Below are positions 26,576 to 34,687 of a DNA stretch of 45,462 nt, piece by piece. Location: contig JAJDNS010000139.1 in NCBI GenBank assembly GCA_022340585.1, positions 1 to 45,462 on the forward strand, written 5' to 3'. The stretch is from Acidobacteriota bacterium. GTDB lineage: Bacteria > Acidobacteriota > Vicinamibacteria > Fen-336. A program made the position numbers and the translations under genes. The notes under the pieces were generated by a model, which made no database searches, was not told where the DNA came from, and saw only the letters and a program-made list of their open reading frames with translations. How positions within the stretch are numbered: the first letter of the stretch is position 1; each line of letters begins with the position of its first letter.

Positions 26576-27760
26576 TCAGTCCGGGCCGTCGACGTAGTCG
26601 AGCACGGGCGACGGCGCGAACTTCGGAGATTCGGCGTCCGCGGGCTCGAGATCGTCCATCCAGACGGCGTCGTCGTTCCGCTTGTAGACCATGAATCGGC
26701 CACGGTCGGACTCGTCCTTGGCCCGGTGGTAACGCAGGTAGATCCTGGCGTCGTCCACCGCGACGATCTCGATCTTCCCGGTCTCGTGGGACATCACGTA
26801 GCGCGGTCGACGCGCCAGCCCCGAGCCCTTCAGGTTGGCGTCGTGGAAGATCTGCCACCCCCGGACGATGGGAACCGCGTAGGGCTCGTTCCCGGCGGTC
26901 GGCCGGCCCTGGAAGAGGTAGTACGGCGGGCACCCGGCCCAGGCGAGCTGCTGATAGAGCTCGCTGAGGATCTCGGCATTGTCGTTGATCCCGGCGATCA
27001 GCGGGCACTGGTTGACGCAGATCACCCCGTTGCGCATGTAGCAGTCGAGCCCGGCGATGGCCTCGGCGGTCAGCTCCCGCGGGTGGTCGAAGTGCGCCAT
27101 GAGGTAGATGCGCCGGTCGGGCTGCGAGTACTTCCGGAAGGCCTCCTGCAGGGCCTCGTCCCGTTGCACGCGCCAGGGGTCGAAGGCCGGCATCTTCGAT
27201 CCGATGCGGATGATGCGCACGTGGGGAATCTTCCGCAGCGCGTCGAAGATCTCGGTCAGGCGGCGCGTGCTCATGAGAAGAGGGTCGCCGCCGGTCAGGA
27301 GGACGTTGGAGACCGCCGGGTTGTCGGCGATGTACTTCAGACCCTCGCTCACGTCGAGGGTCACCTCGTCGTTCTCGTCCATGAAGAGGCGCTTGCGGAA
27401 GCAGTACCGGCAGTAGGCGCCGCACACCTCGTTGCACAGCAGCAGGACGGTGTGGGGGTACTTGTGCTGGACCCCCCGGGTCACCGTGACCAGGGACTCC
27501 TTGGACGCGTCGAGCTCGCCCCAGTCGTTGAGCTCCTCCGTGCGTGGGATGATGAGCTGCTTGATTGGATCGTTCGGATCGTTCCAGTTGATCAGGCCGA
27601 GGTAGTAGTCGTTGGCGCGGAAGACGTACTTCTCGGAGACCTTCCGCAGCTTCTCGCGCTCGGACTCGGGGATGTTGGGGACCTGGTCGACGCTCCTGAT
27701 GTACTTGACGCGGCGTGACGTGTCCACGCCCGGCACCGTCGGGACATCGGCTTGGGCCAT
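26576..27760 (-). CDS. KamA-family radical SAM protein (lysine 2,3-aminomutase-like, substrate unknown)
   Basis: The 394-residue protein has the radical SAM cysteines CGAYCRYC (about 114-121) and a KamA-type core (LLTGGDPLLMSTRRL, RIIRIGSKMPAFDPWRV, AGINDNAEIL). The PLP-binding lysine is likely in SHETGKIEI (about residue 328). The positions of the two aspartates that bind the lysine epsilon-amine in true lysine 2,3-aminomutase appear as FQGRPT and VMSHET here, so it is probably not a lysine aminomutase or EpmB; no efp gene is nearby. GGAGG seven bases before the ATG fixes the start; the frame is open to 28030 but the added N-terminus is not family-like. Confidence 0.85.
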   Translation of the reverse strand: MAQADVPTVPGVDTSRRVKYIRSVDQVPNIPESEREKLRKVSEKYVFRANDYYLGLINWNDPNDPIKQLIIPRTEELNDWGELDASKESLVTVTRGVQHKYPHTVLLLCNEVCGAYCRYCFRKRLFMDENDEVTLDVSEGLKYIADNPAVSNVLLTGGDPLLMSTRRLTEIFDALRKIPHVRIIRIGSKMPAFDPWRVQRDEALQEAFRKYSQPDRRIYLMAHFDHPRELTAEAIAGLDCYMRNGVICVNQCPLIAGINDNAEILSELYQQLAWAGCPPYYLFQGRPTAGNEPYAVPIVRGWQIFHDANLKGSGLARRPRYVMSHETGKIEIVAVDDARIYLRYHRAKDESDRGRFMVYKRNDDAVWMDDLEPADAESPKFAPSPVLDYVDGPD

Positions 27761-28066
27761 CGACAACCTCCTTGCGGGAATGAGCGACTCGGGGCAAACG
27801 GCGACGTCATCGCCCGAGGGATGAATTCTCCAGAAATACCATGGAACGTCCCTTTTCGGAAAGCCCCGGCGGGCTCCGCCGCGACTCCCTTGCCGCCCGA
27901 AGCCCCTCGTGCTGCGTTGGTTACGTGAGCGGTCAAACGTCCCGAACCATCTGTTGTTGTTGTCCCCGGAGGGGGTCATCGGAAGCTGTCGCTCACACGG
28001 CCCTTCGGCATCCCAGCCCCCGCGAGTCACCGCGGGGGCTTCCCCAGGGGGCCGGTGCTCGGCCGA
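27761..28066. other. 306-base non-coding gap between ADP-ribosylglycohydrolase-like and KamA genes
   Basis: I see no convincing gene. It contains the exit hairpin of the upstream operon (28015-28040), a TTG-rich stretch (CTGTTGTTGTTGTCC, about 27950-27964) and, near 27815-27845, an AT-richer patch (GGAGAATTCATCCC on the minus strand) where the KamA promoter probably lies. Confidence 0.4.
28015..28040 (-). terminator. Strong hairpin after the ADP-ribosylglycohydrolase-like gene
   Basis: AGCCCCCGCG (28015-28024) and CGCGGGGGCT (28031-28040) form a perfect 10-bp stem with a 6-base loop, 27 bases after the stop codon of the last gene of the NCS1 operon. There is no clear T-run. Confidence 0.55.
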
Positions 28067-30010
28067 TCAGACCATCGGCACGAGAGTCGTGTCCCAGTGG
28101 CTCTGGTGAGAGTGCTGGCCCTGGTGCTCCTTGAACCCGACCTCGAGGGCCAGGGTGTCGGTGGGAAGATCGATCCGGACGAGCACGTCGTTCTGGCCCT
28201 CCGCGAGCTCGACCTCGGCGGGGAAAGCCGCCGGCCACGAGCGCTGGCAGGCGCGACTCTCCAGGACCACCTGACCGTTGAACCAGGTTCGGAACGGGGC
28301 GGAGCAGCCCATGGCGATCCAGATCCGGCGGGCCGCGGCGCTGTGCAGCCGGGTGTAGAGGAAGAGCGTCCGCTCCCCGCGGCCCCAGTAGTGGCGTTGC
28401 AGGTCGAAGCGGAAGGCCGGAGGGAACACGCGGGTCCAGTGGAAGGGCTGGGAGTCGTAGGTGCCTTCGTCCACCAGGCGCCGCACGTCCTCGACGGTGA
28501 GGAGTTCCTCGTCGGGATCGACCTTGTCGTGGTTCATGTAGCGCACGGACGGCAAGGGGGCGTCCCCATGGTCGGGGTATCGCGGGTCTACGGGCTCCAG
28601 CGCAGGGTTGTCCCGGATGAAGGGGCCGAGGAGCAGCCAGCTCCCGTAGAAGGGCACCCCCCTCTCGAGCCACTCTCCGCCCCGACCGTCCACGTTGACG
28701 TCGAGGGCGTAGCCGAACGCGGACCCCACCGTCCCCGGCCGCCGCGACGCCACCCGCTCCCAGGCTTCGGGGGCCAGGCGCACGTCGAAGCTGTCTTCGT
28801 GGTGGCCCCCGCCCTCCACCGAGAACTCCCGCACCCTCCCCGAGCAGGAGAGGTCGTTCGACTGGAAGGTCAGCCGGACCTTCTGCGGCTGGACGGTCAG
28901 GTTCTCGTAGGCCACGCGCAGGGTCACGCCCTTGGTCAGGGCACCGAAGTCCAGCCGGTCGAGGGTGCACGTCACGTGGTGGGGGCGGGGAACGCAGCGA
29001 CTCTCCATCTCCGGAGCCCCGGCCAGGGGGGCTCCGCCGTGCTCCTCGACGAACGCCAGACCGGCCCGGGCGGTCTCGCGAGCAAGCCCGCTGATCGTCT
29101 CCGCGTGCTCGATGCCCACGATCCGGGGGCTCACCACGAGCGTGTCGCCGATGAGCTTCCGCCAGCGCTCGCCGATGCCCTCGTACCCCAGCAGGATGCC
29201 CAGCATCGCCCCGGCGGTGGCGGCGACACAGTCGCTGTCGTGTCCCATGGCGATCGCGGTGACCAGCCCCGACATGTCGCGCCGGCACGTGAGCAGGGCG
29301 AGCAGGGTGAAGGCCACGTTCATCGGGGCGGACGTGAAGTCCGCGTCCCCGAACGCGCTCTTGATCTTGCCCTGGCAAACGTCCACGGGGAACCGCTCGC
29401 TCCAGTCGAGAACCGAGCCGACCATGGTGTGGAGAAGCGTGCCCTGCTCGAACTGCTCCAGGGCCTGCCGCAGGATCGTGGGGACGTCCGACTCGACGAA
29501 GGCCAGCGCCTCGCACGCAGCCAGGAAGGCCTCGGCATCGACCGAGAACCCCTCGTGGTCCAAGCTCGAGTCCATGGACGCGTAGAAGGCCGCCTGCTCC
29601 GGCATCCCGGGGCAAAGCATCCCCCAGATCTCACTCCGGATCGGGGAGCCCATTCCCCGTCTCCAGTACCAGTTGTTGTGGCTGCCGGACTGGGGCGGGT
29701 ACACACCGAGGCGGAGGTTCCTGAGCGCCAGCCCGTACTCGCCCCACGGGAACTCGACGTGGGCCTTCCAGTGGTCGGCCAGGTCGTTCAGTCGCAGCGA
29801 GGGCCCGCGACGCTTGACCAGGTCCAGCCAGAGGATCTGGAGGTCGAGATCGTCGTTGGGGACCGCGGTGTCGAACATCTCGTCCCTGAGCTCGAGGTCG
29901 TGGAATCGCTTGAAGCCCTCGAGCGGAGCCCCGACGACTCCTCCGGCGCACTTCCCGGCCCAGCCGCCCAGAACCTTGTCGTGGTAGGTCGCGTAGTCGA
30001 GATGTGGCAT
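28067..30010 (-). CDS. ADP-ribosylglycohydrolase-fold protein with C-terminal accessory domain
   Basis: The 647-residue protein has an all-helical ADP-ribosylglycohydrolase (DraG/ARH) domain over roughly residues 1-330 (KVLGGWAGKCAGGVVGAPL at the start and GHDSDCVAATAGAMLG later) and a second, beta-rich region (~330-647) resembling a carbohydrate- or ligand-binding module. The usual metal-binding TDDT and DTDT motifs appear as NDDLD (52-56) and DSDC (about 256-259), so a di-magnesium ADP-ribosyl hydrolysis is uncertain. It is the last gene of an operon with an NCS1 permease and a 60-residue membrane protein, suggesting hydrolysis of an imported N-glycoside (a ribosylated or nucleoside-like compound). 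Confidence 0.85.
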   Translation of the reverse strand: MPHLDYATYHDKVLGGWAGKCAGGVVGAPLEGFKRFHDLELRDEMFDTAVPNDDLDLQILWLDLVKRRGPSLRLNDLADHWKAHVEFPWGEYGLALRNLRLGVYPPQSGSHNNWYWRRGMGSPIRSEIWGMLCPGMPEQAAFYASMDSSLDHEGFSVDAEAFLAACEALAFVESDVPTILRQALEQFEQGTLLHTMVGSVLDWSERFPVDVCQGKIKSAFGDADFTSAPMNVAFTLLALLTCRRDMSGLVTAIAMGHDSDCVAATAGAMLGILLGYEGIGERWRKLIGDTLVVSPRIVGIEHAETISGLARETARAGLAFVEEHGGAPLAGAPEMESRCVPRPHHVTCTLDRLDFGALTKGVTLRVAYENLTVQPQKVRLTFQSNDLSCSGRVREFSVEGGGHHEDSFDVRLAPEAWERVASRRPGTVGSAFGYALDVNVDGRGGEWLERGVPFYGSWLLLGPFIRDNPALEPVDPRYPDHGDAPLPSVRYMNHDKVDPDEELLTVEDVRRLVDEGTYDSQPFHWTRVFPPAFRFDLQRHYWGRGERTLFLYTRLHSAAARRIWIAMGCSAPFRTWFNGQVVLESRACQRSWPAAFPAEVELAEGQNDVLVRIDLPTDTLALEVGFKEHQGQHSHQSHWDTTLVPMV

Positions 30011-30012
30011 GC

Positions 30013-30195
30013 TCAGCTCTCCCGGCTCCGGTCCTGGTTGATCCAGAACGGGGCGGTGGCCAGCCAGAGCACACTCCCGCCCAGAACCAGATTCTTGAAG
30101 GTGTCGAGGGAGAGGACCCCGCCGAAGACAAACAGCGAAGGCAGCAGCGTCAGGACGAGCCCCAGCCAGGACACCATCTTCAGCGACATCCTCAT
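30013..30195 (-). CDS. 60-residue two-helix membrane protein, possible permease partner
   Basis: The protein has two hydrophobic helices (VSWLGLVLTLLPSLFVFGGV and NLVLGGSVLWLATAPFW) and a basic tail. Its ATG shares ATGA with the stop of the NCS1 permease, and its stop is two bases before the ATG of the ARH-like gene, so all three are translationally linked. The layout recalls the small membrane companions (YhdT/DUF997-like) of some sodium symporters. No function is known. Confidence 0.75.
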   Translation of the reverse strand: MRMSLKMVSWLGLVLTLLPSLFVFGGVLSLDTFKNLVLGGSVLWLATAPFWINQDRSRES

Positions 30196-31616
30196 GCCGC
30201 CTCCTCTCGAAGCGCCGGCGCCGGGCGCCGCCGCTGAAGAATCACGCTCGCGAGCAGGTAGAGGAAGGCGGCCACGAACCAGCCCGGGAGCGCCATGAAG
30301 AAGAAGAAGTCGGCCCCGGTGTAGCGGAACAAGCCGTAGCCGACGGCGATGGCCCCGACCCAGGCGAGGGCCACCGCGACGTTAAAGCGCGAGCCCGTGA
30401 CCGAGGCGAGGTTCGGGGTCAGCCCCAACCGCCGGAACAGGGAGACGTCCACGAGCACGATGGCACCGATGGGAATGCCCACGAGGGCGTAGATGCCCAG
30501 GAACTGGTCCAGCCTGCTCACGATGGCCGGGAAGCAGGCCAGCACGGTGGCGGTGAGCCCGACGATCATGGTCAGCTTCCACCGCTTGAACCGCGGCAGC
30601 AGGCCCTGGATGGCGAGACCGGCACGATAGATGGTGGGGTTGGCGGTGGTCCAGCCGGCCACCAGCACGCAGATGACGCCGGCGAGGCCCACGCTGCCGT
30701 GGGCTATCTCACCGGGCGAGGGGTTGACGTTGCCCTGAGCGAGAGCCACCGCGCACAGGATACCCGAGGCCACCCAGGCCATGTAGTGGCCGATGAACAT
30801 CCCCGCCGCCGAGGCCAGTCCATAGGAAGCCTTCCGTGCGTAGCGGTAGATCGACATGTCGGTCAGGCCGATGTGCATGGCGCTGTTGCACAGCCACGCG
30901 AAGATCATGACGTGCCAGAAGCCGTACTTCGTCTGACCCGCCTGGGGGACGCCGGTCCAGATCTTCTCCCGGGCGGCCGGCCAGAAGTCGGCGACCGACG
31001 TGACGCCGAGGCCGGGCAGGGCCGCGATGGCCCCGGTCAGGAAGATGAGGGGCATCCAGGGGGCAAAGACGTTGGCGAAGCGGGAGACGCGGTCGAATCC
31101 GTAGGTGGCGACCACCGCCATGACGAGGCCGATGACGGCCACGCTGGCCACCCACACCGGGCCCGGGGGGAGCAGATCGGTGAGCCCGGGAGTGGGCAGC
31201 CCGAGGAGAACGCCGATGGCGGACGAGGACACCCCGATCATGGCGGAGGCCGAGACGCAGAAGAGCAGTGCGTTCACCGCGTTGTAGATGGAGACGAGGC
31301 TGAAGCCGCTGATCCTCTCGAGCTGAAAGAAGATCGTCAGACGGGTCTTCACCGCGATGGGCGCACAGACCAGGGTCCAGCTCAGGGTCGCCAGGAGGTT
31401 CCCGACCAGCAGCCCCAGGAACACGTCACGGGCCCCGGCCCCGTGCAGGACGAACAGCGGGCCGATGACGAACTCGGTGCCCGCGATGTGCTCCCCGGCC
31501 ACCATGCCGAGGAAGCTCTTGAAGCCCTTGACCTCGTCGGGGGGAACGGGCTCCCGCTCGAACTCGTCGATGGTGTCGAGCGTCTCCTTGCTGTGCGCGT
31601 CCCTGGCGACGGGCAT
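30192..31616 (-). CDS. NCS1-family permease (nucleobase/cation symporter-1, CodB-like)
   Basis: The 474-residue integral membrane protein has about 12 segments and NCS1 features: a hydrophilic acidic N-terminus, GMVAGEHIAGTEFVIGPLFVLHG (segment 1), FWHVMIFAWLCNSAMHIGLTDMSIYRYARK (broken here in the text only), and GWTTANPTIYRAGLAIQG (segment 8). Members import nucleobases, nucleosides, hydantoins or thiamine with Na+ or H+. In this operon with an ARH-like glycohydrolase, nucleoside-type substrates are the inference. ATG at 31614-31616 has GGAG four bases upstream. Confidence 0.88.
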   Translation of the reverse strand: MPVARDAHSKETLDTIDEFEREPVPPDEVKGFKSFLGMVAGEHIAGTEFVIGPLFVLHGAGARDVFLGLLVGNLLATLSWTLVCAPIAVKTRLTIFFQLERISGFSLVSIYNAVNALLFCVSASAMIGVSSSAIGVLLGLPTPGLTDLLPPGPVWVASVAVIGLVMAVVATYGFDRVSRFANVFAPWMPLIFLTGAIAALPGLGVTSVADFWPAAREKIWTGVPQAGQTKYGFWHVMIFAWLCNSAMHIGLTDMSIYRYARKASYGLASAAGMFIGHYMAWVASGILCAVALAQGNVNPSPGEIAHGSVGLAGVICVLVAGWTTANPTIYRAGLAIQGLLPRFKRWKLTMIVGLTATVLACFPAIVSRLDQFLGIYALVGIPIGAIVLVDVSLFRRLGLTPNLASVTGSRFNVAVALAWVGAIAVGYGLFRYTGADFFFFMALPGWFVAAFLYLLASVILQRRRPAPALREEAA

Positions 31617-31667
31617 GGAACTCCGATCCGCCGGCCCTGCTGAAGGGCGGTCCGCGGCGGGTCACCG

Positions 31668-31673
31668 ATTGTA
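31668..31673 (-). promoter_or_regulatory. -10 box of the NCS1 operon
   Basis: TACAAT on the minus strand lies 51 bases upstream of the permease ATG. The leader contains GCCCT-TCAGC-AGGGC, a small hairpin. No good -35 is seen. Confidence 0.35.
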
Positions 31674-31722
31674 ACCGGTCCCACCTCGACCCCGAGAGTC
31701 GTCCCGCGGAACCGCCTTGCAT

Positions 31723-31728
31723 TAGAAT
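31723..31728 (+). promoter_or_regulatory. -10 box of the sugar porter gene, leaderless type
   Basis: TAGAAT ends nine bases before the TTG start and there is no Shine-Dalgarno (the intervening bases are C-rich). Confidence 0.35.
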
Positions 31729-31737
31729 CCCCCCACC

Positions 31738-33123
31738 TTGACCACCTCCGCCGACATCGTCACCCCTCCTCCCGGGCTCACCGGTGCCCTGGCCCGCAGC
31801 ACCGTCATCGCCGCGCTGGGCGGCCTCCTCTTCGGCTTCGACACCGCCGTCATCTCGGGGACGACCGAGGCCCTCCAGTCGGTCTACGACCTGGGCGGCT
31901 TCGGCCTCGGCCTCACCGTGGCGAGTGCCCTCATCGGGACCATCGTCGGGGCCCTGAGGGTCGGGAGACCGGCCGACATCTTCGGGCGACGACGGGTGTT
32001 GTTTGCGATCGCCGTCCTCTACTTCGTCTCGGCCCTCGGGAGCGCGCTGGCCTGGAGCTGGTCGTCGTTCCTCTTCTTCCGCTTCATCGGAGGAATCGGC
32101 GTGGGCGGGGCCTCCGTAGTCTCCCCGATGTACATCGCCGAGATCTCCCCCGCTGCCCTTCGCGGTCGGCTGGTCGCCGTCACCCAGCTCAACATCGTCC
32201 TGGGCATCCTTCTCGCTTTCTTCTCCAACTACGTCGTGGCCCAGCTCGGCCTGGGATCCTCCCAGTGGCGCTGGATGTTCGGCGTCGAGGCCTTCCCCGC
32301 TGCGGCCTTCTTCCTCCTCCTGTTCCTCACCCCGGCAAGCCCCCGCTGGCTCGTGGCCCAGGGACGCAGCGACGAGGCCCGGGTCATCCTGGCGAGCCTG
32401 GGGACGGACGCGGGCACCGTGGAGGAAGAGATCGACGCTATCCGGGACTCCCTCGACCTCGAGCACCACAGCCTCGAGGAGAAGTTCTTCCAGACGGCCT
32501 ACCGGACCCCCATCCTGCTCGCGATCGCCATCGCCGCGTTCAACCAGCTCTCGGGCATCAACGCCCTCATGTACTACGCGCCGCACATCTTCCGGATGGC
32601 GGGGGCGGGACAGGACTCGGCCCTCCTCCAGAGCGTCATCGTCGGCGGGACCAACCTCGTCTTCACCATGGCCGCCATGGGGGTGATCGACCGCTTCGGG
32701 CGGCGCAACCTGATGATTGCGGGCTCGATCGGATACATCCTCAGCCTGGGGGTCACGGCCTGGGCGTTCTTCGCGTACGGGACCGAGTTCACGACCACCG
32801 GCAGCCTGGTGGTCCTGGTGAGCCTCCTGGTCTTCATCGCGTCCCACGCCTTCGGGCAGGGGGCGGTGATCTGGGTGTTCCTCAGCGAGATCTTCCCCAA
32901 CCGCATCCGGGCCCGGGGCCAGGCCCTGGGCAGCTTCACCCACTGGTTCATGGCCGCGGTCATCTCCTGGACCTTCCCGATGTTCGCGGAGGCGTCGGGA
33001 GGCTACACCTTCGCGTTCTACGCGGTGATGATGGTCCTGCAGCTGGTCTGGGTCCTGCGCGTCATGCCGGAGACCAAGGGCGTTCCCCTGGAGGACATAC
33101 AGAAGCGCCTGGGCATCGACTGA
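31738..33123 (+). CDS. MFS sugar porter (XylE/GLUT type)
   Basis: The 461-residue protein has 12 transmembrane segments with the sugar-porter signatures GLLFGFDTAVISG (helix 1), RPADIFGRRRV (loop 2-3), RFIGGIGVGGASVVSPMYIAE (helix 4), QLSGINALMYYAP (helix 7) and PETKGVPLEDI (C-terminus). In loop 2-3 the usual GRLAD pair reads GRPAD. It should be a proton-coupled sugar importer; which sugar is not evident. The TTG start follows TAGAAT by nine bases. It is divergent from the NCS1 operon. Confidence 0.93.
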   Translation: MTTSADIVTPPPGLTGALARSTVIAALGGLLFGFDTAVISGTTEALQSVYDLGGFGLGLTVASALIGTIVGALRVGRPADIFGRRRVLFAIAVLYFVSALGSALAWSWSSFLFFRFIGGIGVGGASVVSPMYIAEISPAALRGRLVAVTQLNIVLGILLAFFSNYVVAQLGLGSSQWRWMFGVEAFPAAAFFLLLFLTPASPRWLVAQGRSDEARVILASLGTDAGTVEEEIDAIRDSLDLEHHSLEEKFFQTAYRTPILLAIAIAAFNQLSGINALMYYAPHIFRMAGAGQDSALLQSVIVGGTNLVFTMAAMGVIDRFGRRNLMIAGSIGYILSLGVTAWAFFAYGTEFTTTGSLVVLVSLLVFIASHAFGQGAVIWVFLSEIFPNRIRARGQALGSFTHWFMAAVISWTFPMFAEASGGYTFAFYAVMMVLQLVWVLRVMPETKGVPLEDIQKRLGID

Positions 33124-33155
33124 CCGGAGGGGGCGGGAAGGCCGGCGGGGCCCAG

Positions 33156-34460
33156 CTAGCCGGTGTCGTCGCGCGTCCCGTCGCGCCGCTTCGGTTCTCC
33201 GTCGGTCGGCAGCAGCACCCGCGTCCCCGCCGCCGGCTCCTCTGAGCCTTCCAGCCCCAGGTAGGTGGGAACGAAGGCGACGACGCGGTTTCGCCCCTCG
33301 TGCTTGGCGAGGTAGAGAGCCTCGTCGGCACAACGGAGGAGGGCGGCGGCGTCCTGGCCGTCCAGGGGATACTCGGCCACCCCCCCGCTGATGCTGAGGC
33401 AGCCCAGGGGCTGGTCGGCGGCCCCGGCGAAGTCGAAGTCAGCGATGAGGCATCGCAGGTTCTCGGCCGCCGCGAGGGCCTGCTCCTTGACGGCTCCCGG
33501 GAGGATGAGCAGGAACTCCTCCCCCCCGAAGCGGCCGAACACGGCCTCCTTGCGGATGTTCTCCTGGACGAGGCGGGCCAGCTGTCGGAGCAGCTTGTCG
33601 CCCGCCACGTGACCGTTGTGGTCGTTGTAGTGCTTGAAGTGGTCCAGGTCGAAGAGGAACACCGAGAAGCGCTGCCCCCCCGGGCCCTGGCGAATCCTCT
33701 CGGACAGGTGATCGCTGACGAAGCGCTTGTTGAGGACCCCGGTCAAGCCGTCGAGGCTGGCCGTGGCCTTGATTCTCGTGTAGCGCGTGAGGCTGTGGGC
33801 GGCCAGGGCACCGACCTGGGCGATCAGCCGAATGATGTCCTTCGGATCGACCGGCCAGCGACCCAGGCCCTCCACCGCGAGGACGGCGACGGTGGACTTG
33901 CCAAAGACGAGGGGCGCCACCAGGTCGGGCTGGATCCCGGGCATCGCGGCCTGGGCCAGCGTCGCCTTCACCGGGGCCGTCAGGTGATCGAAGTCCTGCC
34001 GGCTCATCACCCGCTGCACCTCGGCGGCGAAGCCCATCTCGCCTTCGCCGAGCTGGAACTCGCTACCCCGCCGAACGCCTCGCTCGGGGGGGTAGGAAGC
34101 GGCCACCGTGAACCGGGAGGCTCGATCCGGATCGTGAGCCGCCGGTCGCCGTCTGATGGCCACCACCGCCCGGGTCGGCTCGAAGAAGCGCTCGAGGCAG
34201 GTGAGGAGAAGGTCCGGGATCTTTCGAGGGTTGCCCCCGGCGTGCATCTGGTGGGCAACGTGGGGAAACTCCCGAAGGAAACGGGTCACGAGCTGCCGGT
34301 CGGCTTCGGCCTGGTCGGCCCTTCTCTCCACGGTGGCGAGGCGCGCTCTCAGCGAGGCCTCGCGCGCCTCCTGCTGCCGGTACTGGTAGCGCTGGACCGC
34401 AACATAGACCGCGAAGGCGGCGCCGAAGACGAGACCCGAGCAGCAGACGACGAACAGCAT
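33156..34460 (-). CDS. Diguanylate cyclase with N-terminal membrane anchor and GAF-like domain
   Basis: The 434-residue protein has an N-terminal membrane segment (MLFVVCCSGLVFGAAFAVYVAV), a coiled-coil linker, a GAF-like sensor (~70-240) and a GGDEF domain with GGEEF (about residue 312), SLDGLTGVLNKRFVSDHLSE and VFLFDLDHFKHYNDHNGHVAGD, all catalytic positions intact. The I-site five residues before GGEEF is RKEA, not RxxD, so product inhibition is probably lost. It should make c-di-GMP. ATG at 34458-34460 is preferred to the adjacent GTG at 34461. Confidence 0.9.
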   Translation of the reverse strand: MLFVVCCSGLVFGAAFAVYVAVQRYQYRQQEAREASLRARLATVERRADQAEADRQLVTRFLREFPHVAHQMHAGGNPRKIPDLLLTCLERFFEPTRAVVAIRRRPAAHDPDRASRFTVAASYPPERGVRRGSEFQLGEGEMGFAAEVQRVMSRQDFDHLTAPVKATLAQAAMPGIQPDLVAPLVFGKSTVAVLAVEGLGRWPVDPKDIIRLIAQVGALAAHSLTRYTRIKATASLDGLTGVLNKRFVSDHLSERIRQGPGGQRFSVFLFDLDHFKHYNDHNGHVAGDKLLRQLARLVQENIRKEAVFGRFGGEEFLLILPGAVKEQALAAAENLRCLIADFDFAGAADQPLGCLSISGGVAEYPLDGQDAAALLRCADEALYLAKHEGRNRVVAFVPTYLGLEGSEEPAAGTRVLLPTDGEPKRRDGTRDDTG

Positions 34461-34687
34461 CACCGGAGACTGAGCAAAGTCGGTGCCGGCGGGGAATGTG
34501 CCCTATGGGCTTGTCGAGCGGTTCGGTGTGCCGTGGCACCGGCACGATGACGACAAATCGGACAGAGCGGACAAGGGCTTCGGTCAGGGTCTTGGGAACG
34601 ACGCACGAATTCCGTGTCGGCGGTGTAGCACTGTGAACGTATCCGTGTGCCACGAAACTCGCATACAACCGACTCGGACGCCGTGGA
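34461..34687. other. Intergenic region upstream of the diguanylate cyclase
   Basis: About 225 bases, less GC-rich than its surroundings. It contains a small hairpin GTGCCG/CGGCAC (34528-34545) and no coding frame. The DRG-type gene ends at its right edge. The promoter of the cyclase gene must lie here, but no clear boxes are visible. Confidence 0.35.

Noticed and set aside
27761..28030. Longer N-terminus for the KamA-like protein
   Set aside because: An ideal ribosome site (GGAGG) precedes the ATG at 27760; the upstream extension is not KamA-like.
28055..30298. 747-residue plus-strand frame across the ADP-ribosylglycohydrolase-like gene
   Set aside because: No domain, composition typical of antisense shadow; the minus-strand protein has clear family motifs.
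31426..33333. 635-residue minus-strand frame
   Set aside because: Antisense to the sugar porter, which has complete family motifs; charged low-complexity product.
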